The notes under the pieces: generated by a model
The model's database searches: none
What the model saw: only the letters and a program-made list of their open reading frames with translations
What the model was told of the DNA's origin: nothing
Translations under genes and position numbers: made by a program
NCBI RefSeq assembly: GCF_001457815.1
Contig: NZ_LN898219.1
Span: forward strand, 1 to 64,000
From: Vitreoscilla massiliensis
Lineage (GTDB): Bacteria; Pseudomonadota; Gammaproteobacteria; Burkholderiales; Neisseriaceae
DNA length: 64,000 nucleotides
Direction: 5' to 3'
In this document: positions 33,684 through 41,460 of the stretch, one piece after another
Position numbering within the stretch: the first letter of the stretch is position 1
Layout: each line of letters opens with the position of its first letter

Positions 33684-34970
33684 ATGTCTGCCATTATCGA
33701 TATTTTCGCGCGTGAAATCTTGGACTCACGTGGTAATCCAACCGTTGAATGTGATGTGTTATTGGAATCAGGTGTGATGGGCCGTGCTGCCGTACCATCT
33801 GGTGCTTCAACCGGTGAAAAAGAAGCGTTGGAAATGCGTGATGGCGATAAAAGCCGTTACTTGGGCAAAGGCGTGTTGCAAGCGGTTGACAATGTCAATG
33901 GCGAAATCGCGCAAGCCTTGATCGGTTTGGATGCGTCAGAACAGGCTTACATCGACCAAGTGATGTTGGACTTGGACGGTACCGACAACAAAGGCCGTTT
34001 GGGCGCGAATGCGATGTTGGCCGTGTCTATGGCGGTAGCGCGTGCTGCGGCTGAAGATGCAGGCTTGCCTTTGTACCGCTACATCGGTGGCGCTGGCCCT
34101 ATGGCCATGCCAGTACCGATGATGAACGTCATCAATGGCGGCGCGCATGCCAACAATAGCTTGGACATCCAAGAATTCATGATCATGCCTGTGGGCGCGG
34201 AAACCTTCCGTGAAGCCTTGCGTTGTGGCGCGGAAATCTTCCATCACTTGAAAAAATTGTGCGACAGCCACGGTTATTCAACCACAGTGGGCGATGAAGG
34301 TGGTTTCGCGCCTAACTTGGCCAGCCATGAAGACGCAATCAAATTGATTTTGGAAGCGATTGATGCTGCTGGTTACACCGCAGGTGACGATGTGGTGTTG
34401 GCTTTGGATTGCGCTTCGAGCGAATTCTACAAAGATGGCAAATACCATTTGTCTGCCGAAGGTTTGGAATTGACCAGCGAACAGTTTGCCGCTTACTTGG
34501 CCAACTTGGCTGACCAATACCCTATCGTTTCTATCGAAGACGGCATGAGCGAACACGACTGGGCCGGTTGGAAAATCTTGACCGATAAATTGGGCGACAA
34601 AATCCAATTGGTCGGCGACGATTTGTTTGTGACCAATACAGCCATTTTGGCCGAAGGCATAGAACAAGGCTTGGCCAATTCTTTGTTGGTAAAAGTGAAC
34701 CAAATCGGTACTTTGACCGAAACCTTAAAAGCAGTCGACTTGGCCAAACGCAACCGTTACACTTCAGTAATGAGCCATCGCTCTGGTGAAACCGAAGACA
34801 ACACCATTGCTGACTTGGCAGTAGCGACCAATTGTATGCAAATCAAAACCGGCTCTTTGTCACGTTCTGATCGCATGTCCAAATACAACCAATTGTTGCG
34901 CATTGAAGAAGAATTGGGTGCAGCTGCTTACTACCCTGGTAAAGCTGCTTTCTATCAATTGGCAAAATAA
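33684..34970 (+). CDS. eno: enolase
   Basis: A 428-residue glycolytic enzyme converting 2-phosphoglycerate to phosphoenolpyruvate. It has REILDSRGNPTVE at the start, SGASTGEKEALEMRDGD, GGAHANNSLDIQEFM, and the active-site SHRSGETEDNTIAD. GCAGGAGTATTGACGCA precedes the ATG. A DUS lies upstream (33615). ftsB follows 14 bases after the stop, a conserved arrangement. Confidence 0.98.
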   Translation: MSAIIDIFAREILDSRGNPTVECDVLLESGVMGRAAVPSGASTGEKEALEMRDGDKSRYLGKGVLQAVDNVNGEIAQALIGLDASEQAYIDQVMLDLDGTDNKGRLGANAMLAVSMAVARAAAEDAGLPLYRYIGGAGPMAMPVPMMNVINGGAHANNSLDIQEFMIMPVGAETFREALRCGAEIFHHLKKLCDSHGYSTTVGDEGGFAPNLASHEDAIKLILEAIDAAGYTAGDDVVLALDCASSEFYKDGKYHLSAEGLELTSEQFAAYLANLADQYPIVSIEDGMSEHDWAGWKILTDKLGDKIQLVGDDLFVTNTAILAEGIEQGLANSLLVKVNQIGTLTETLKAVDLAKRNRYTSVMSHRSGETEDNTIADLAVATNCMQIKTGSLSRSDRMSKYNQLLRIEEELGAAAYYPGKAAFYQLAK

Positions 34971-34984
34971 ACGGCTGAAGCAAA

Positions 34985-35293
34985 ATGAAGTGGGTCACAC
35001 TGGTATTATTGGGCGCATTGGCATACGTGCACTTTCACTTGTGGGTGGGTGACGAAGGTTGGTTTCATCAAGGCGATTTGAAAGAGCGTTTGCAAAAGCA
35101 ATTGGCCAGCAATGAAGACGCCAGCCAACGCAACAGTGCCTTGAAAGCCGAATTGGGCGACTTACACAGCGGTGGCGATGCCATCGGTGAATTGGCAAGG
35201 TATGAATTGGGTTATGTGGGCGAGGGCGAAACCTTTTACCGCATCGTGCCCAAAATCACCACCGAAGCCATTGCACCTGTTACTGAAGAATGA
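34985..35293 (+). CDS. ftsB: cell division protein FtsB
   Basis: A 102-residue single-pass protein: N-terminal membrane segment (WVTLVLLGALAYVHFHLWVG), a coiled coil (LKERLQKQLASNEDASQRNSALKAEL) and the conserved IGELARYELGYVGEGETFYRIV. It bridges FtsL and FtsQ in the divisome. It is cotranscribed with eno and ends at an unusual terminator. Confidence 0.93.
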   Translation: MKWVTLVLLGALAYVHFHLWVGDEGWFHQGDLKERLQKQLASNEDASQRNSALKAELGDLHSGGDAIGELARYELGYVGEGETFYRIVPKITTEAIAPVTEE

Positions 35294-35306
35294 GTGTGAT
35301 TCCGTT

Positions 35307-35340
35307 AAAACAGCTTTCAGGCCGCCTGAAAGCTGTTTTT
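35307..35340 (+). terminator. terminator built from classical-type DUS (AGGCCGCCTGAA)
   Basis: AAAACAGCTTTCAGG, three bases CCG, then CCTGAAAGCTGTTTT plus T-run: a 15-bp perfect stem 14 bases after the ftsB stop. It carries AGGCCGCCTGAA, one base from the AG-DUS dialect of Neisseria, rather than the local GCGGCCTGTAAA. Confidence 0.92.
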
Positions 35341-35378
35341 GTATGTGGGCTTAACATCAAACATAAAAAGGAAGGCTT

Positions 35379-36233
35379 GTGATACAGCGCTTGGGTTCTG
35401 GCTGGATGATAATTGCGGCAGTGTTTTTTGCCATCATGGGGGCTTTGGTCAAGTTGGGCGCCGACCATTACAGTTCTGAAGAAATGGTGTTTTACCGCAC
35501 CATCTTCTCGGTGGTGGTGTTGGCTGGCTTGGCGCTGATGCGTGGGGAAACGCTGAAATCGCCGCATTTGAAGCAGCACATTTCGCGCGGCATCGCTGGT
35601 ACTTTGGGCATTTTGGCGTTTTTCTATGCCTTAACGCGCTTGCCTTTAGCGACCGCGGTCACGCTGAATTACACCTCGCCCATCTTCTTGGCGGTATTGT
35701 CGTTTTTCCTGTTAAAAGAGCGCATCAGCCGCCGTACCATGGCGGTGTTGGTATTGGGGTTTATCGGTGTGATGATTTTGTTGCGTCCCAGCTTGGGTGG
35801 TGACCAATTTGTCGCTGGCTTGGTCGGCTTAAGCGCTGGCGTGTTTGCGGGCTGGGCGTATTTGCAAGTGCGTGAATTGGCCTTATTGGGCGAAGCCGAA
35901 TGGCGGGTGGTGTTGTATTTCTCGGTGGTGGCATCGGTCATCAGCGCTGTCATCATCAGTTTTCAAGGTTGGCACGCGCCGCGTTCGTTGCAAGACGTGT
36001 TGATTTTGGGCGGTGTTGGTCTCACTGCTTTGGTCGCACAAATGAGCATGACCCGCGCTTATAAGGTCGGACGCAAATTTGTGGTGGCCTCGTTTTCGTA
36101 TCTGACGGTGGTGTTTTCCACCTTATTGGGCGTGTGGTGGTTTGGTGAAATTTTGCATGTGCAAGAGCTGACGGGCATCGCCGTCATCGTACTCAGTGGT
36201 ATACTGGGCAGCATATTACCGCTGAAAAAATAA
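35379..36233 (+). CDS. DMT superfamily (EamA) transporter
   Basis: A 284-residue membrane protein with ten hydrophobic segments and the two EamA halves (~8-135 and ~150-280), including TLNYTSPIFLAVLSFFLLKERI at the end of the first half. A GTG start at 35379 is preceded by AAGGAAGG. DMT members export amino acids, nucleosides or other metabolites; no substrate can be assigned. It is followed by a SpoIIAA-like gene 26 bases later and may share its transcript. Confidence 0.88.
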   Translation: MIQRLGSGWMIIAAVFFAIMGALVKLGADHYSSEEMVFYRTIFSVVVLAGLALMRGETLKSPHLKQHISRGIAGTLGILAFFYALTRLPLATAVTLNYTSPIFLAVLSFFLLKERISRRTMAVLVLGFIGVMILLRPSLGGDQFVAGLVGLSAGVFAGWAYLQVRELALLGEAEWRVVLYFSVVASVISAVIISFQGWHAPRSLQDVLILGGVGLTALVAQMSMTRAYKVGRKFVVASFSYLTVVFSTLLGVWWFGEILHVQELTGIAVIVLSGILGSILPLKK

Positions 36234-36259
36234 ATCTTTAGACGAAAAAGGAGGAAGCA

Positions 36260-36631
36260 ATGATATCCATCAGACAACAATCCTATGGTTTGAACGTGGC
36301 TTTGTTCAACGAGTTTACCGTCGAAGATTTCAAATTGCTCGAGCAAAGTGTCATCGATGTGTTGCAAGAGCATGAGCAACCCGATTTGCTGCTGGACTTA
36401 TCGCTGATGCGCGATTTCACCATAGACATGGCGTGGGAACAAATCCGCTTTACCCGCCAACACATCGGCGAATTCGGTTTGATTGCCATCGTCGTCAACG
36501 ATTGGTGGATAGAGCTGGGCGCGCGTCTGTCCAACTTGCTGTCCATGCAACACGCCAAATACTTCAAAACCGCCGAAGAAGCGCAAAAATGGCTGTTGTC
36601 CGAACCTGAGAAGCAAATCGAAGATTTGTGA
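36260..36631 (+). CDS. SpoIIAA-like (STAS/SEC14-type) protein
   Basis: A 123-residue soluble protein with the SpoIIAA-like pattern: a central LLLDLSLMRDFTIDMAWEQIRFT, GLIAIVVND and EEAQKWLL near the end. AAAGGAGGAAGCA gives a strong ribosome-binding site. These single-domain proteins are common in beta- and gamma-proteobacteria and of unknown role; no kinase or phosphatase partner is adjacent. Confidence 0.78.
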   Translation: MISIRQQSYGLNVALFNEFTVEDFKLLEQSVIDVLQEHEQPDLLLDLSLMRDFTIDMAWEQIRFTRQHIGEFGLIAIVVNDWWIELGARLSNLLSMQHAKYFKTAEEAQKWLLSEPEKQIEDL

Positions 36632-36653
36632 TGCTGATTGAGAAAGATGTAAC

Positions 36654-36683
36654 AAGCGGCCTGTAACTGTTTACAGGCCGCTT
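36654..36683 (+). terminator. DUS inverted pair after the SpoIIAA-like gene
   Basis: AAGCGGCCTGTAA and TTACAGGCCGCTT with a four-base loop, about 20 bases past the stop. Confidence 0.78.
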
Positions 36684-36725
36684 TGGTATGTTTGAATTTG
36701 CAATCCAGAACAACAAGGAATGATG

Positions 36726-37238
36726 ATGGGACGAGAGGCTTTGGTGTGCATGGCCGATTACCATGTGTGGGCACACAACACATTGTTGTCGGCTTTGCAT
36801 CAGGTGAGTGATGCCGATTTGCATGCGGACGTGGGGCTGTTTTTCACCAGTATTTTTGGCACTTTGAATCACATGTTGGTAGGCGAAGCACGGTTGTGGT
36901 ACCCACGTTTTGCTGAGCAGGCCTCACCACGCATGGCTTTGAATCAGATTGTTGAAACCGACCGCCAGTTATTGTGTCTGCAATTGCAACAAAGTGCGTT
37001 GCAGTGGCAAACATTTGTGGCGGGTTTGCCCAGCGATGCCGCATTACCCAGTCATTTAGAATATGTGTCGAGTGCCGGAGTACCTTTTCGTTTGCCTTAT
37101 GCGGCGACTTTGCTGCATGTTTTTAATCACGCGACCCATCATCGCGGCCAAATTACGGCGGGTTTAACAGCATTGGGCTATCCGTGCCCAGAATTGGATT
37201 TGGTGTATATGTTGCAGCAACAATCTGCAAAGATATAA
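36726..37238 (+). CDS. DinB-family protein (putative metal-dependent enzyme)
   Basis: A 170-residue four-helix protein. MADYHVWAHNTLLSAL at the N-terminus, GTLNHMLVGEARLW in the middle and HVFNHATHHRGQITAGL towards the end carry the three His of the DinB/YfiT metal site. Three ATG codons are consecutive (36720, 36723, 36726 give MMM); spacing from AAGGA favours the last. Thiol-dependent transferase activity is known for some relatives; the function here is unknown. Confidence 0.85.
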   Translation: MGREALVCMADYHVWAHNTLLSALHQVSDADLHADVGLFFTSIFGTLNHMLVGEARLWYPRFAEQASPRMALNQIVETDRQLLCLQLQQSALQWQTFVAGLPSDAALPSHLEYVSSAGVPFRLPYAATLLHVFNHATHHRGQITAGLTALGYPCPELDLVYMLQQQSAKI

Positions 37239-37250
37239 ATCATTCATATA

Positions 37251-37283
37251 AAAGCGGCCTGTAAATGTTTACAGGCCGCTTTT
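37251..37283. terminator. DUS inverted pair between convergent genes
   Basis: AAAGCGGCCTGTAAA, two bases, TTTACAGGCCGCTTTT between the DinB-family gene and the convergent secreted-protein gene; it can serve both. Confidence 0.8.
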
Positions 37284-37298
37284 GTGTGGTTTAAACCC

Positions 37299-37691
37299 TC
37301 ACAGACTCAAATCCAATTTGTCATACATTTGTTTGAGTTTGGCACATTCGCTTTTGCTGGCTTGGGCGGTTTCACGCCAGGTTTTCAGGCTGTCAGCAAA
37401 CGTGACATCCGGCGCGTAAGTCTTGTCAAAGTCGGCGGCAAAGCGTGGATTGTTTTGGAATAAGTTGGCCAATTGGTTGCCATCGACACACATTTGATGG
37501 CCTTCGTACACATCAGCACTGTCGCTTTCCATGGCGGCGATGTGGGCATTGAGGCTGAACAACAGCGAATTGTAATTGGCTTGAAAATCGTCATACGAGG
37601 CTTGTACGGCGCCGCGCTCGTCGCTGCTGGCATCGTCGGCATGGGCGAGGGCGCTGCAAGCCAGTAATACGGTCAATAAAATTTTGCGCAT
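37299..37691 (-). CDS. two-cysteine secreted protein, paralogue 1 of 4
   Basis: A 130-residue protein; signal peptide MRKILLTVLLACSALAHA, mature chain of about 110 residues. It shares with the next three genes the pattern Y-x2-F-x4-5-Y, a first Cys (MCVDG), F-x3-F, a Trp (LKTWRE) and a second Cys (SECAKLKQ). The spacing suggests a helical, disulphide-closed fold. TGGAGTG lies before the ATG at 37691. No characterised family recognised. It is the last gene of a tandem array on this strand. Confidence 0.78.
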   Translation of the reverse strand: MRKILLTVLLACSALAHADDASSDERGAVQASYDDFQANYNSLLFSLNAHIAAMESDSADVYEGHQMCVDGNQLANLFQNNPRFAADFDKTYAPDVTFADSLKTWRETAQASKSECAKLKQMYDKLDLSL

Positions 37692-37835
37692 GAACACTCC
37701 AGTGGGTTGGATCAAAACGTAGAGGGTCGCGGTGCGGGCGCGTGCGTTGGGCACGACAAGATAAGACCGCGACGGCTGCGACACCTTAACGGGCTTAGCG
37801 CGGCCTGTAAACAGCCTGCGCTTGCGTACAGCTGC

Positions 37836-38198
37836 TTAATTGGCAGCGCTGCGCTTTTGGATGATGGCGCAGTCGGCGCGGTTGTTTTCGGCCAATTGCT
37901 GCCAATGCTGGAAAGCCGCATCGAAACTGCGCCCGCTGTCTTGTTCAAATTCGTTTTTAAAGGCGCGGTTTTTCTGCATCACCTCCACCACCAAACGCCC
38001 TTGTGCGCACAGTTGCAAGGTATTGCGGTCGGAGGGATCGGCTTTGGCCTGCTTAATGGCGGCTTCAAAACCGTCCAAACTGCGGTTGTATTGTTCGGTA
38101 AATTGCGCATACGTCGTGTTGCGCTCGGCTTTGAGGTTTTGTGCCAAGGCCACATTGCTGCTGACGAGCAAGAGGCTGAGTATCAGTAAACGGTTCAT
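37836..38198 (-). CDS. two-cysteine secreted protein, paralogue 2 of 4
   Basis: A 120-residue protein with signal peptide MNRLLILSLLLVSSNVALA. The mature part aligns with its neighbours: YAQFTEQYNRSLDGFEAA, first Cys in LCAQG, FKNEFEQ, FQHWQQL and second Cys in ADCAIIQK. AAGAAGG precedes the ATG at 38198; the longer frame to 38237 lacks a signal-like start. The gene upstream in the array ends 95 bases away. Confidence 0.78.
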   Translation of the reverse strand: MNRLLILSLLLVSSNVALAQNLKAERNTTYAQFTEQYNRSLDGFEAAIKQAKADPSDRNTLQLCAQGRLVVEVMQKNRAFKNEFEQDSGRSFDAAFQHWQQLAENNRADCAIIQKRSAAN

Positions 38199-38293
38199 GT
38201 GCGGCCTTCTTATGGGCAAGGGGTTGGTGTGTAACACACCTCAGCGCGAGCTGGAGGCATGTATTAGCTAGCAGTTTAAATGCCAGTGGCGTA

Positions 38294-38695
38294 TCAGAGC
38301 GCATCAAATTGCTGTTTTACGCGTGCACATTCGGCGTGCATGGTCGTTTCGGTGCGCTGCCATAGCGCCAAAGTCGTGGCCATGTCGGCGCCCATGTCTT
38401 GTTGAAACTCCTGCGCATAAAACGGATGCTGCGACAGGGTTTTGACCATCGCTTGCACATGCACACATTGCCAATGGCGGTTTAACACCGTCGGTGCTTG
38501 CGCTATTTGCTCCGAGCTGTTGTACCAAGCGTCTAATTCCATTTGGTAATGTTGTTTGAATTCGGCATAGCTTGGGTAGGCGATGATGTCTGTGCCTTGG
38601 TCATCGTCGGCATGGGCAAGATTGCTCACACCCAATAGCAGTGTGAACAAGGCTGTGAGAGCATGTGAGCGCACCATACGGCGCTTTATGGCCAT
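38294..38695 (-). CDS. two-cysteine secreted protein, paralogue 3 of 4
   Basis: A 133-residue protein. The signal sequence (RSHALTALFTLLLGVSNLAHA) is preceded by a short basic stretch; starts at 38695 or 38677 are both possible. The mature part has YAEFKQHYQMELDAWYN, first Cys in QCVHV, FYAQEFQQ, LALWQRT and second Cys in AECARVKQ. With the 38695 start it overlaps the stop of paralogue 4 by 10 bases, which favours translational coupling, since no clear ribosome-binding site is seen. Confidence 0.75.
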   Translation of the reverse strand: MAIKRRMVRSHALTALFTLLLGVSNLAHADDDQGTDIIAYPSYAEFKQHYQMELDAWYNSSEQIAQAPTVLNRHWQCVHVQAMVKTLSQHPFYAQEFQQDMGADMATTLALWQRTETTMHAECARVKQQFDAL

Positions 38696-39081
38696 GGGGC
38701 TGAGACCGCTTGGGCTGCTGCGGCGCAATTGTTGCGGCTGCTGTCGACGGCGCTGCGCCAATAATGTTGCAAATCTTGGTAAGACGGTGGCGAATGGCGT
38801 TGGTTAAAGGCGGCGCTGTGTTGGATGTTGTGGTTTAAAATGTCGCGAAATTGGCGCGCGTGCACGCACAAATGGTAAGCGTCTGCTGGGCTGGCGGTTT
38901 GTTTGAAACGCGCCATCTCTGGCGTCATGGCATCCATGATGGCGGTGAAATTGGCCTCAAAATCGGCATATTGGCTTTGTTTGGCCGTCCATGTCGCGCC
39001 GAGATGGTCATCGTCTTGTGCATACGCTTGGCCGATGAGGGCGAGCAAGGCGAATACGGCGAATGAAGAAAGCTTGGTCAT
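38686..39081 (-). CDS. two-cysteine secreted protein, paralogue 4 of 4
   Basis: A 131-residue protein with signal peptide MTKLSSFAVFALLALIGQAYA, the promoter-proximal gene of the array. The family pattern is YADFEANFTAIMDAM, first Cys in LCVHA, FNQRH, LQHYWRS and second Cys in NNCAAAAQ. CAGGAGTG precedes the ATG at 39081. Identity to the other three appears low outside the framework positions, so the duplications are old or fast-evolving. Confidence 0.78.
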   Translation of the reverse strand: MTKLSSFAVFALLALIGQAYAQDDDHLGATWTAKQSQYADFEANFTAIMDAMTPEMARFKQTASPADAYHLCVHARQFRDILNHNIQHSAAFNQRHSPPSYQDLQHYWRSAVDSSRNNCAAAAQAVSAPWP

Positions 39082-39192
39082 GGACGCACTCCTGTGGGCG
39101 AGGGATGGGGCAATCAATACTTCTGGCAACACATCTTGCGGTAAAACCACTGCGTTTTCAAGTCAGTGCTTTTAAGTGGGAGAGGTATGACA

Positions 39193-39231
39193 AGCGGCCT
39201 GTAAAGCCTGATGCAGGTTTACAGGCCGCTT
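39193..39231 (-). terminator. DUS inverted pair beyond lpxH
   Basis: AGCGGCCTGTAAA and TTTACAGGCCGCT with a loop of about 12 bases, just downstream of the minus-strand lpxH stop at 39260 and upstream of the paralogue array. Confidence 0.75.
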
Positions 39232-39259
39232 AAAGCTGAGATTCAGATGTGTGTGGTGC

Positions 39260-39982
39260 TCAGAAGAAGCGCCAAGTGTGCAATTGAAAATGCTGCGGGT
39301 CATCCAAATACAGGATTTGCGCCGTGCCGTCGTGTTCGCGCCAATCGCCCAGCACGATGCGGGTTTGGCTGGCGGAAATGGCTTGGATTTCGGGTCTGTG
39401 GGTGTGGCCGTGGATGAGCACATCGACGCCGTGCATTTGCCGCCGCACCTCGTCCATGTTCACGTCTATCGGTTGGTAAGCCTCGCTTCGCTGGCGCTCA
39501 CGGCTTTTGCTGCGAAAGAACTTGCCCAGTTTTTGCTTGAAGGCAAACGGCAGGCTTTTCAAGATGCCCAATAGCAGCGGATTGCGGATGATTTTTTTAA
39601 AGCGTTGGTAAGACACATCGTCGCTGCACAAGCTGTCGCCGTGTTCCAAGCGCAGGCGCAAGCCTTGCCATGTCATCAAGTGTGGTTCAGTCAGATACAC
39701 GCCGCCGAAGCGGTTTAAAAAAGTCTGACCCAACACAAAATCGCGGTTGCCGGCCATAAAGGCGACGCGGTTACCAGCGGCGGTAAACGCTTGCAGCGCC
39801 GCCACAATCGGCTCTAACCAAGCGCTGCTGTCGCGGTCGTCCAGCCACACATTGAACCAATCGCCCAAGATGTACAACTGCGTGGGCTCGTCTTGATGGG
39901 CGGCGAGCAAATCCAAAAACCCTCGCGTCAGGCGAGGGTGTTGGGCAGACAGATGCAAATCGGCAATCAGCAAGGTGCGCAT
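39260..39982 (-). CDS. lpxH: UDP-2,3-diacylglucosamine diphosphatase
   Basis: A 240-residue calcineurin-like phosphoesterase of lipid A synthesis, acting at the inner membrane. Metal motifs are IADLHLS, ILGDWFNVWLDD, MAGNRDFVLG, EHGDSLCSDD and IHGHTHRPEI. The GDWFNVWLDD segment departs from the usual GDxFExWxGDD but keeps the metal-binding Asp. The ATG at 39982 begins the canonical MRTLLIADLHLS; a TTG three codons earlier is less likely. Confidence 0.93.
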   Translation of the reverse strand: MRTLLIADLHLSAQHPRLTRGFLDLLAAHQDEPTQLYILGDWFNVWLDDRDSSAWLEPIVAALQAFTAAGNRVAFMAGNRDFVLGQTFLNRFGGVYLTEPHLMTWQGLRLRLEHGDSLCSDDVSYQRFKKIIRNPLLLGILKSLPFAFKQKLGKFFRSKSRERQRSEAYQPIDVNMDEVRRQMHGVDVLIHGHTHRPEIQAISASQTRIVLGDWREHDGTAQILYLDDPQHFQLHTWRFF

Positions 39983-40014
39983 AGGTAACAAGCGGCCTGT
40001 AAAAGGTTAAAGGC

Positions 40015-40842
40015 TTAAGAACGGCGCTTGATGCCGGTTTCCAACAAGATATTGGCGGCCAATTCTTCCACCGATTTGTGGGTGGTGCTTAAAAACGGAA
40101 TGCCGTGTTGGCGGTACAGCGATTCGGCCTCGCGCACTTCTGAGCGACAGTTTTCGATACTGGCGTATTTGGAATTGGGGCGGCGTTGTTCGCGAATGTG
40201 GTGCAAGCGCTCTGGGTCTATGGTGAGGCCAAAGATTTTTTGCTTGTACGGTTTGAGCATGCGCGGCAAGTCGGAGCTGCCCAATTCCAAATCATCGGGG
40301 GTGAGCGGGTAGTTGGCGGCGCGGATGCCGTATTGCAAGGCCAAATACAAACAAGTCGGGGTTTTGCCTGAGCGCGACACGCCGACCAAAATCACATCGG
40401 CTTTGCGCATGTCTTTGTCGGTAGAGCCATCGTCGTGGGTGAGGCTGAAATTCACCGCTTCCATGCGCGCATGGTATTTTTCTTCATCGGTGATGCCGTG
40501 GATGTTGCCAACGATGTTGGTGGCCTCGGTTTGCAATTCTTCTTCCAAGATGCCAATAAACGCATCAAAAAAGTCCAAATGCAAGCCATTGCTTTGGTGT
40601 ATCACCTCACGCACTTCATCGTTGACGATGCTGGAGAAGATGAGCGGGCGCACCGCCGATTCTTCCGCCGCCTGATTGATGATGGCGACCATTTTCTCGG
40701 CTTTTTCTACCGTGTCGATGAACGGGTGCATGCTGCGGCGAAATTCAATGTGGCTGAATTGGTTGAGCAGCGCTTGCCCCATGCTTTCTGAGGTAATGCC
40801 GGTACGGTCGGAAACGATAAAAGCGTAGCGTATTTGACTCAT
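40015..40842 (-). CDS. ppsR: phosphoenolpyruvate synthase regulatory protein (kinase/pyrophosphorylase)
   Basis: A 275-residue DUF299 protein that inactivates PEP synthase by ADP-dependent phosphorylation and reactivates it by phosphorolysis. Its P-loop is LVGVSRSGKTPTC; IVSDRTGITSE at the start and RHIREQRRPNSKYAS-type sequence near the end match the family. The start at 40842 begins MSQIRYAFIVSD. Its target gene ppsA is divergently encoded about 620 bases away. It starts before lpxH on the same strand, with a DUS (39993) between them. Confidence 0.95.
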   Translation of the reverse strand: MSQIRYAFIVSDRTGITSESMGQALLNQFSHIEFRRSMHPFIDTVEKAEKMVAIINQAAEESAVRPLIFSSIVNDEVREVIHQSNGLHLDFFDAFIGILEEELQTEATNIVGNIHGITDEEKYHARMEAVNFSLTHDDGSTDKDMRKADVILVGVSRSGKTPTCLYLALQYGIRAANYPLTPDDLELGSSDLPRMLKPYKQKIFGLTIDPERLHHIREQRRPNSKYASIENCRSEVREAESLYRQHGIPFLSTTHKSVEELAANILLETGIKRRS

Positions 40843-41460
40843 GTTGAAATCCATTCACTGATTACGCGCATGATAGCACAAGCTCATGCGCTTGCCTGTG
40901 TCGAATCCCGCGCTGTGGCGGCGTCTGGGTCAGCGTGCGAGGCACCATCATTTCTTATCATTTGCCGTGTTGTATGGGTAAACGTCTTGTGCGCGGCGCT
41001 ATCCATGCCCATGCAAGTCTGACAAGGCAGATGCAGTGATTGTTAGCACCACAATGACGGCAAACAATCGCCATCGGTCATAGCGGCCTGTAAACCCTGC
41101 TTACAGGCCGCATGCGCTTGCTTATCAGTGACTTCAAATCGGGATGCCGGCAAATTTGAATGGAATCAGTATGATTGCTCGGTGTTTGCGCACAAACAAT
41201 CACGCCAGTTGCGCCAATACAAAAATTTTAAATTGTGTTAATTTTGGAATTTAATTTTGAATATGTGAATAATCACTGTTTTAAATTTTAAGATTGTTAA
41301 ATATTTATCATAAGTGTTGCGAACTGTGTCATTATCGTGCTGCACAGCAGCAATAAAGCTGACACATGGCAGTCGTTGCGGCTAAAATATATGGGATTTT
41401 TTGCACAGTTTTGATGTCGCATCAACATTCTTTTATCAATGTATTTGGAAACAACATATT
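40843..41460. other. long ppsR-ppsA intergenic region
   Basis: The 618-bp gap contains a DUS inverted pair (41083-41111) and then, from ~41215 to 41330, a very AT-rich stretch (runs of A and T, TTTTAAATT-type words) before the ppsA start. Near 41383 TAAAAT/ATATAT could be the -10 of ppsA. No open reading frame or RNA is convincing; the AT-rich part may be regulatory or nucleoid-protein bound. Confidence 0.5.
41083..41111. repeat. DUS inverted pair in the ppsR-ppsA gap
   Basis: GCGGCCTGTAA and TTACAGGCCGC with a seven-base loop, mid-gap between divergent genes, so termination of a known gene is not its obvious role. Confidence 0.8.

Noticed and set aside
41215..41330. FNR- or ArcA-type sites in the AT-rich stretch before ppsA
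   Set aside because: Several weak half-site-like words, none convincingly symmetric.
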